Source: Rhodospirillales bacterium
GTDB lineage: Bacteria; Pseudomonadota; Alphaproteobacteria; Micavibrionales; UBA2020
Assembly: GCA_023266795.1 (NCBI GenBank)
Contig: JAHFPI010000086.1
Span: 1 to 7,815 of the forward strand
Direction: 5' to 3'
DNA length: 7,815 nucleotides
Positions 4,808 through 7,815 of the stretch are shown piece after piece. Each line of letters opens with the position of its first letter. Position 1 is the stretch's first letter. The position numbers were made by a program, and so were the translations under genes. The notes under the pieces are model-generated. The model worked only from the letters and a program-made list of their open reading frames with translations. It was not told where the DNA came from and made no database searches.

Positions 4808-6685
4808 GCGACAATTTCTCCCGAAGATGTGGCATTTATCACCAGCTTGGCGGAAAATAGTAACATCGGCGCGCAATATAACCTTGCTCGGTTTTATGCA
4901 CCCTCCTATGATCACGACTCTAAGGAAGATGAATCTGTCGACAAATTTTATTTCTGGTCTTCCATATGTACAGATAACTTTAAAAGCAGCGGGAGAGCCG
5001 ATACAGAAAAATCCCAATCCGACTTCAAGGTGCCTTTTATTTCCGGTGACCTCTACCGCGTATCAGGCTTCATGAATGTTTTTGAAAATGCACTCCTGAA
5101 AGATTGCCAAAAGTTCAAGGCTGAAGCTGAAAAAAGCCTTGACCAAGGCCGACTGAAAAAATTGGACAAAGACGTACTGAAATGGCAAAAAGAGCACCCT
5201 CCGGTTGTGCTCTCAGAAAGCCAAAAGGCAGAAAAAGAGAAGCACGACAGGCTTAACCAGCGTTTAAGCAGAGAAATAGCTGGAGGAAAATACGATCTTT
5301 CAGGCATAGAAAAGCTGATAAAAGCAGGGGCCGTGAAAGATGGCGGAGATATGACTACCTCAATCATGAAAGCCATAGATGGAGATCGCAGGGATGTGGC
5401 TGAGCGGCTCATCGGGACGGGACTGGATGTAAATACAAAAGTTTTCAACACAACAATAAAAAACTTAGATAGTTACAGCCCATATGTAGCAACACCCTTT
5501 AGATACGCTCAGGCAAAGAAAAGAGCTGAAATAGCTCAGATGCTGATAAACGCAGGCGCAGATGCCAAGGAAGCACAAGATAAAGTAGAATACTTCAAAT
5601 GTTCCACAGAACTGCATGCCTGCCCGGACGGGTCACTTGTACCACGCGCAGGAGAGTCGTGCGACTTCATGTCATGCGAAACCAAGACTTCACAAGCTAG
5701 AAAAAAAGATCCCAGCTCTCCTTCAGTGCAAACCGAGGAAGCGCTTTTAAAAAGCCCCAAAGCCGAAGATCGTCAGAAGGCCATGGAGAAAATACTTTCT
5801 GCTCCAGAGAAATACGGTTCCACAACTCTCCTTGCTTTATCTGACGCCCTTTTCCACCAATATCGGGATGAAGAAGCCGCCTTCTGGCACATCGCTGCTG
5901 TTTGGGAGGAGGCATACCCTTATTTCTTCTGCGCCCGTACATTTTATAATGCATTCAACCTTTTTGGGCCACGCCCACACAGAGATATGAATGAATTTAA
6001 TACATTTATGGCTGAATATCCTGATAAAATGCCCAGCATCATAGATAATGCATTGGATTGGGATCGTAAAATACCTCATGAGTACGCCCCTCCAGAGTCA
6101 ACGAACAGCGGTGAATGTTACCCGCAAAATGTTATTAAAGAGCATATGGAAGACTTCCGCCAACTTTTCGCCGCCGACGCCAAAAGCAGCTTTGGAGACA
6201 TGCGCAATCCTTTGACAAGCTTCCCTGACGCATCACAGCTTCTCTTGAAAGCGAATGCGGGGGATGCTGAATCTCAGTACACCCTTGCATGTTGCTATGA
6301 TAGAACAAAATATTGTAATAACATGGAAAGCACAGGCGTACACGACGACTCATATGCTACGGAAGCCCACAAATGGTTTTCCATGGCTGCCGATCATGGA
6401 CTTCTGGCCGCAAAGTTAAAAATCTATGATCGTGAAAAATGGATGGAAATCCTTGCACCGGAGCTCAAGAAAGGTAACCTTGTGGCCTATCGCGCCATGA
6501 CACTTTTAGAAAAAAACGACCCCTTGAAACACTATGCCTGGACCCGGCTGCTAGAAGACCTCGAACCAAACCTTTTCGTAAGGGGAAGCAGGCTGCAACT
6601 TGACATGACTATGAGCAAAGAAGATTTGGCCAAGGCAAACCCTCTCTATGAAGAATATAAAAAAATGTATGAGCAGAAAAAATAA
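4739..6685 (+). CDS. Exported protein with Sel1-like, ankyrin-like and four-cysteine modules, function unknown
   Basis: I chose the ATG at 4739 (648 residues) over the in-frame ATG at 4715 because an AGGGGG ribosome site (4729-4734) precedes it and because it puts a clean signal peptide at the N-terminus: RR, a hydrophobic core, and ANA at residues 21-23. In order, in this numbering: a Sel1-like repeat (about 43-82), a charged helical stretch (117-172), ankyrin-like repeats (about 179-279, with LIKAGA, ERLIGTGLDVN and QMLINAGADA), a compact cysteine module (288-313), a Trp/Phe-rich region (about 378-452, EEAAFWH through LDWDRKIPHEY) and a second Sel1-like repeat (about 506-560, AGDAESQYTL...HKWFSMAADHG). 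No enzyme motif is seen. Sel1 and ankyrin repeats bind other proteins, so a periplasmic or secreted scaffold or binding role is inferred. There is no lipobox. It appears to be transcribed alone, and its next neighbour converges. More AT-rich than the deoC group (27 G/C in 60 at 5221-5280). Confidence 0.85.
   Translation: MRRFLISFVFTGLYLLRSLSANAATISPEDVAFITSLAENSNIGAQYNLARFYAPSYDHDSKEDESVDKFYFWSSICTDNFKSSGRADTEKSQSDFKVPFISGDLYRVSGFMNVFENALLKDCQKFKAEAEKSLDQGRLKKLDKDVLKWQKEHPPVVLSESQKAEKEKHDRLNQRLSREIAGGKYDLSGIEKLIKAGAVKDGGDMTTSIMKAIDGDRRDVAERLIGTGLDVNTKVFNTTIKNLDSYSPYVATPFRYAQAKKRAEIAQMLINAGADAKEAQDKVEYFKCSTELHACPDGSLVPRAGESCDFMSCETKTSQARKKDPSSPSVQTEEALLKSPKAEDRQKAMEKILSAPEKYGSTTLLALSDALFHQYRDEEAAFWHIAAVWEEAYPYFFCARTFYNAFNLFGPRPHRDMNEFNTFMAEYPDKMPSIIDNALDWDRKIPHEYAPPESTNSGECYPQNVIKEHMEDFRQLFAADAKSSFGDMRNPLTSFPDASQLLLKANAGDAESQYTLACCYDRTKYCNNMESTGVHDDSYATEAHKWFSMAADHGLLAAKLKIYDREKWMEILAPELKKGNLVAYRAMTLLEKNDPLKHYAWTRLLEDLEPNLFVRGSRLQLDMTMSKEDLAKANPLYEEYKKMYEQKK
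5600..5677 (+). other. Four-cysteine CPDGS module inside the exported protein
   Basis: Four cysteines are spaced C-x6-C-x12-C-x4-C, with CPDGS after the second and an R-x-G-x-x-C-D-F ending. From memory this agrees with a small module of the form CPDGS-x-V-x-R-x-GPNCEFAPC that recurs in bacterial exported proteins. Two disulfides in the periplasm are plausible, consistent with the signal peptide. Its function is not known to me. Confidence 0.6.
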
Positions 6686-6793
6686 GAATAGTTTCAGCAG
6701 CCCAAATCAGCCCAGCCTGCCCATAGGAGACAAACTTGTTCACTTATAGGAGGTATAGTCAGAGAATATCTTCTTATTTATCAATAGCCTAAA
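6686..6793. other. Convergent intergenic spacer
   Basis: These 108 bases separate two convergent genes. No GC-rich hairpin followed by a T-run was found for either one. There is a 9-bp inverted repeat with a very wide loop (AAATAAGAA at 6680-6688, TTCTTATTT at 6771-6779), which is AT-only apart from one G-C pair and may be chance. Confidence 0.4.
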
Positions 6794-7813
6794 TTAACGC
6801 TTAGCATCCCTTACAGAATAAGCTTTAGACTTTTTTGGCTTGGTGAAGACTCTTTCCACAAAAACCTCCAGCGGCAGGGGCTTGCCGGCATAAGGGTCCG
6901 GCCCCTGCATGATGATATTGGCAAGCTCTTTTGCCTGTTCAGGGGAAACGCCCAGAAGTTCCGGCGCATAAGCGCTGATTGCATCGTCGAGAACGGATAA
7001 AAACTGAAGCGTCTCCGGTGCAATGGAAGTGGAAGCCGAGAATTCTTTGTAAGCCTTAGCGCCGGCGCGCATTAGCGCCGCAATGATCATGACATTATAC
7101 TGATAAACCGCATCATCCGCCGCCGGATTATCACGGCAGTAACTTTTTATGTATGAAATGTCCTGCTGTTTTGATGACAGGGGGACATTATCATCCATCA
7201 TTTTCCGTTCGAAATTTTGTGCGGCACCGAACATGCCTCCGGTCACTGATGTTTCAGCCGAGATCGGCACCTTACGAACGATCTCCCTGTAAAAATCATC
7301 CCACGTGGAGAAAACGGGCATGTCTGTCCCGGCAGTAGCGGGTTTATCTTCCTGTTGATACATCTCATCAAGGTTTTTCCGGCTCAGCAGAACTTCTCCC
7401 GTCACCGGCGCACTACCTTTAACGGAAAAGAAATTGCCCTTATCATCAAAATATCCTCCGCACTGGCTGGCAAAATCGCGGTAGTTGCTCTTGCGTCCGG
7501 GAACGGGGGGATGATTATAAGACATGACACCGTAATCCCATTTCGCTACCCTGCAGATAGCCTCTTCTAGACTCACGGAGACAGCCAGTACCTTAAAAGT
7601 CCCTACCTGCAAATTACTACTGGAATAATTAATATCCCTGACAGTCCACCTTCCGTCGGGATCAAGACTGGCGCCACAGTAGCTCCTGCCCTCGCCATTC
7701 TTCACTCCTAAAGTCTTAAACACATGACTGGCAATGATGTCTTCCCAATCGGCATTAGGGAGAAAGCTCTCTTCAGGCACTGCTGAAGCATTATTGAAGG
7801 GGTTTTTGAACAT
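6794..7813 (-). CDS. Uncharacterised cytoplasmic protein, start near right edge
   Basis: I do not recognise this 339-residue protein. The ATG at 7813 lies two bases from the window end, so the ribosome site cannot be seen and the true start could be further upstream. There is no signal peptide or membrane segment. It appears to have two parts. Residues 20-145 are rich in aromatic residues and glycine with likely beta structure; they include YCGASLDPDGRW (45-56), a KWDYGVMSYNHPP stretch (91-103) and YFDDKGNFF (121-129). Residues 165-320 look mainly helical and include MIIAALMRAGAKAY (242-255) and PEQAKELANIIM (291-302). A basic tail with KPKKSK (325-330) ends the protein. Cysteines at 46, 87, 118 and 226 do not form an obvious metal site. 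It converges on the exported repeat protein, so the two are not one operon. Codon use and length support a real gene. Confidence 0.72.
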   Translation of the reverse strand: MFKNPFNNASAVPEESFLPNADWEDIIASHVFKTLGVKNGEGRSYCGASLDPDGRWTVRDINYSSSNLQVGTFKVLAVSVSLEEAICRVAKWDYGVMSYNHPPVPGRKSNYRDFASQCGGYFDDKGNFFSVKGSAPVTGEVLLSRKNLDEMYQQEDKPATAGTDMPVFSTWDDFYREIVRKVPISAETSVTGGMFGAAQNFERKMMDDNVPLSSKQQDISYIKSYCRDNPAADDAVYQYNVMIIAALMRAGAKAYKEFSASTSIAPETLQFLSVLDDAISAYAPELLGVSPEQAKELANIIMQGPDPYAGKPLPLEVFVERVFTKPKKSKAYSVRDAKR

Positions 7814-7815
7814 TT

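Noticed and set aside
6698..6726. CAGCCCA repeated with a ten-base period in the convergent spacer
   Set aside because: Only two exact copies (6698-6704 and 6708-6714) and a loose third; too short and irregular to call a tandem repeat, iteron or CRISPR.
6748..6754. AGGAGGT, a perfect Shine-Dalgarno sequence in the convergent spacer
   Set aside because: No ATG, GTG or TTG follows at a usable distance, and no reading frame of any length starts there on the plus strand.

Overview
The window looks like a chromosomal stretch of a Gram-negative proteobacterium, most likely an alphaproteobacterium. I infer this from the long, eukaryote-like deoxyribose-phosphate aldolase next to a two-domain ALDH16-type aldehyde dehydrogenase, from the GC-rich codon use of those genes, and from a secreted Sel1/ankyrin protein with a Sec signal peptide. 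Genus cannot be set from the sequence alone. No rRNA, tRNA, CRISPR array, transposase or integrase is visible.

Layout. Positions 1-359 (minus strand) hold the first 119 codons of a DEAD-box RNA helicase that runs off the left edge. A 125-bp AT-rich divergent spacer (360-484) carries an imperfect dyad overlapping a candidate promoter. A compact plus-strand gene group follows: deoC (485-1513), a small ORF6N-domain gene (1520-2053) and an 801-residue ALDH16-family dehydrogenase (2057-4462), with gaps of only 6 and 3 nt. A 276-bp AT-rich spacer (4463-4738) holds a perfect 19-bp dyad, an A-tract/T-tract inverted repeat and a plausible promoter. An exported 648-residue protein with Sel1-like, ankyrin-like and four-cysteine modules comes next (4739-6685). 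After a 108-bp convergent spacer, a minus-strand gene of unknown function (6794-7813) reaches the right edge.

How the genes fit together. DeoC splits 2-deoxyribose-5-phosphate into glyceraldehyde-3-phosphate and acetaldehyde. The neighbouring aldehyde dehydrogenase keeps all first-domain catalytic residues and could oxidise the released acetaldehyde, so the pair reads as a nucleoside-sugar salvage module. The ORF6N gene between them is the odd member. This domain is best known from phage antirepressor-type proteins, and the gene is clearly more AT-rich than its neighbours, yet it is translationally packed into the operon and its last codons supply the ribosome binding site of the dehydrogenase. 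The right-hand third has lower GC and two poorly characterised genes, and looks like lineage-specific or accessory sequence.
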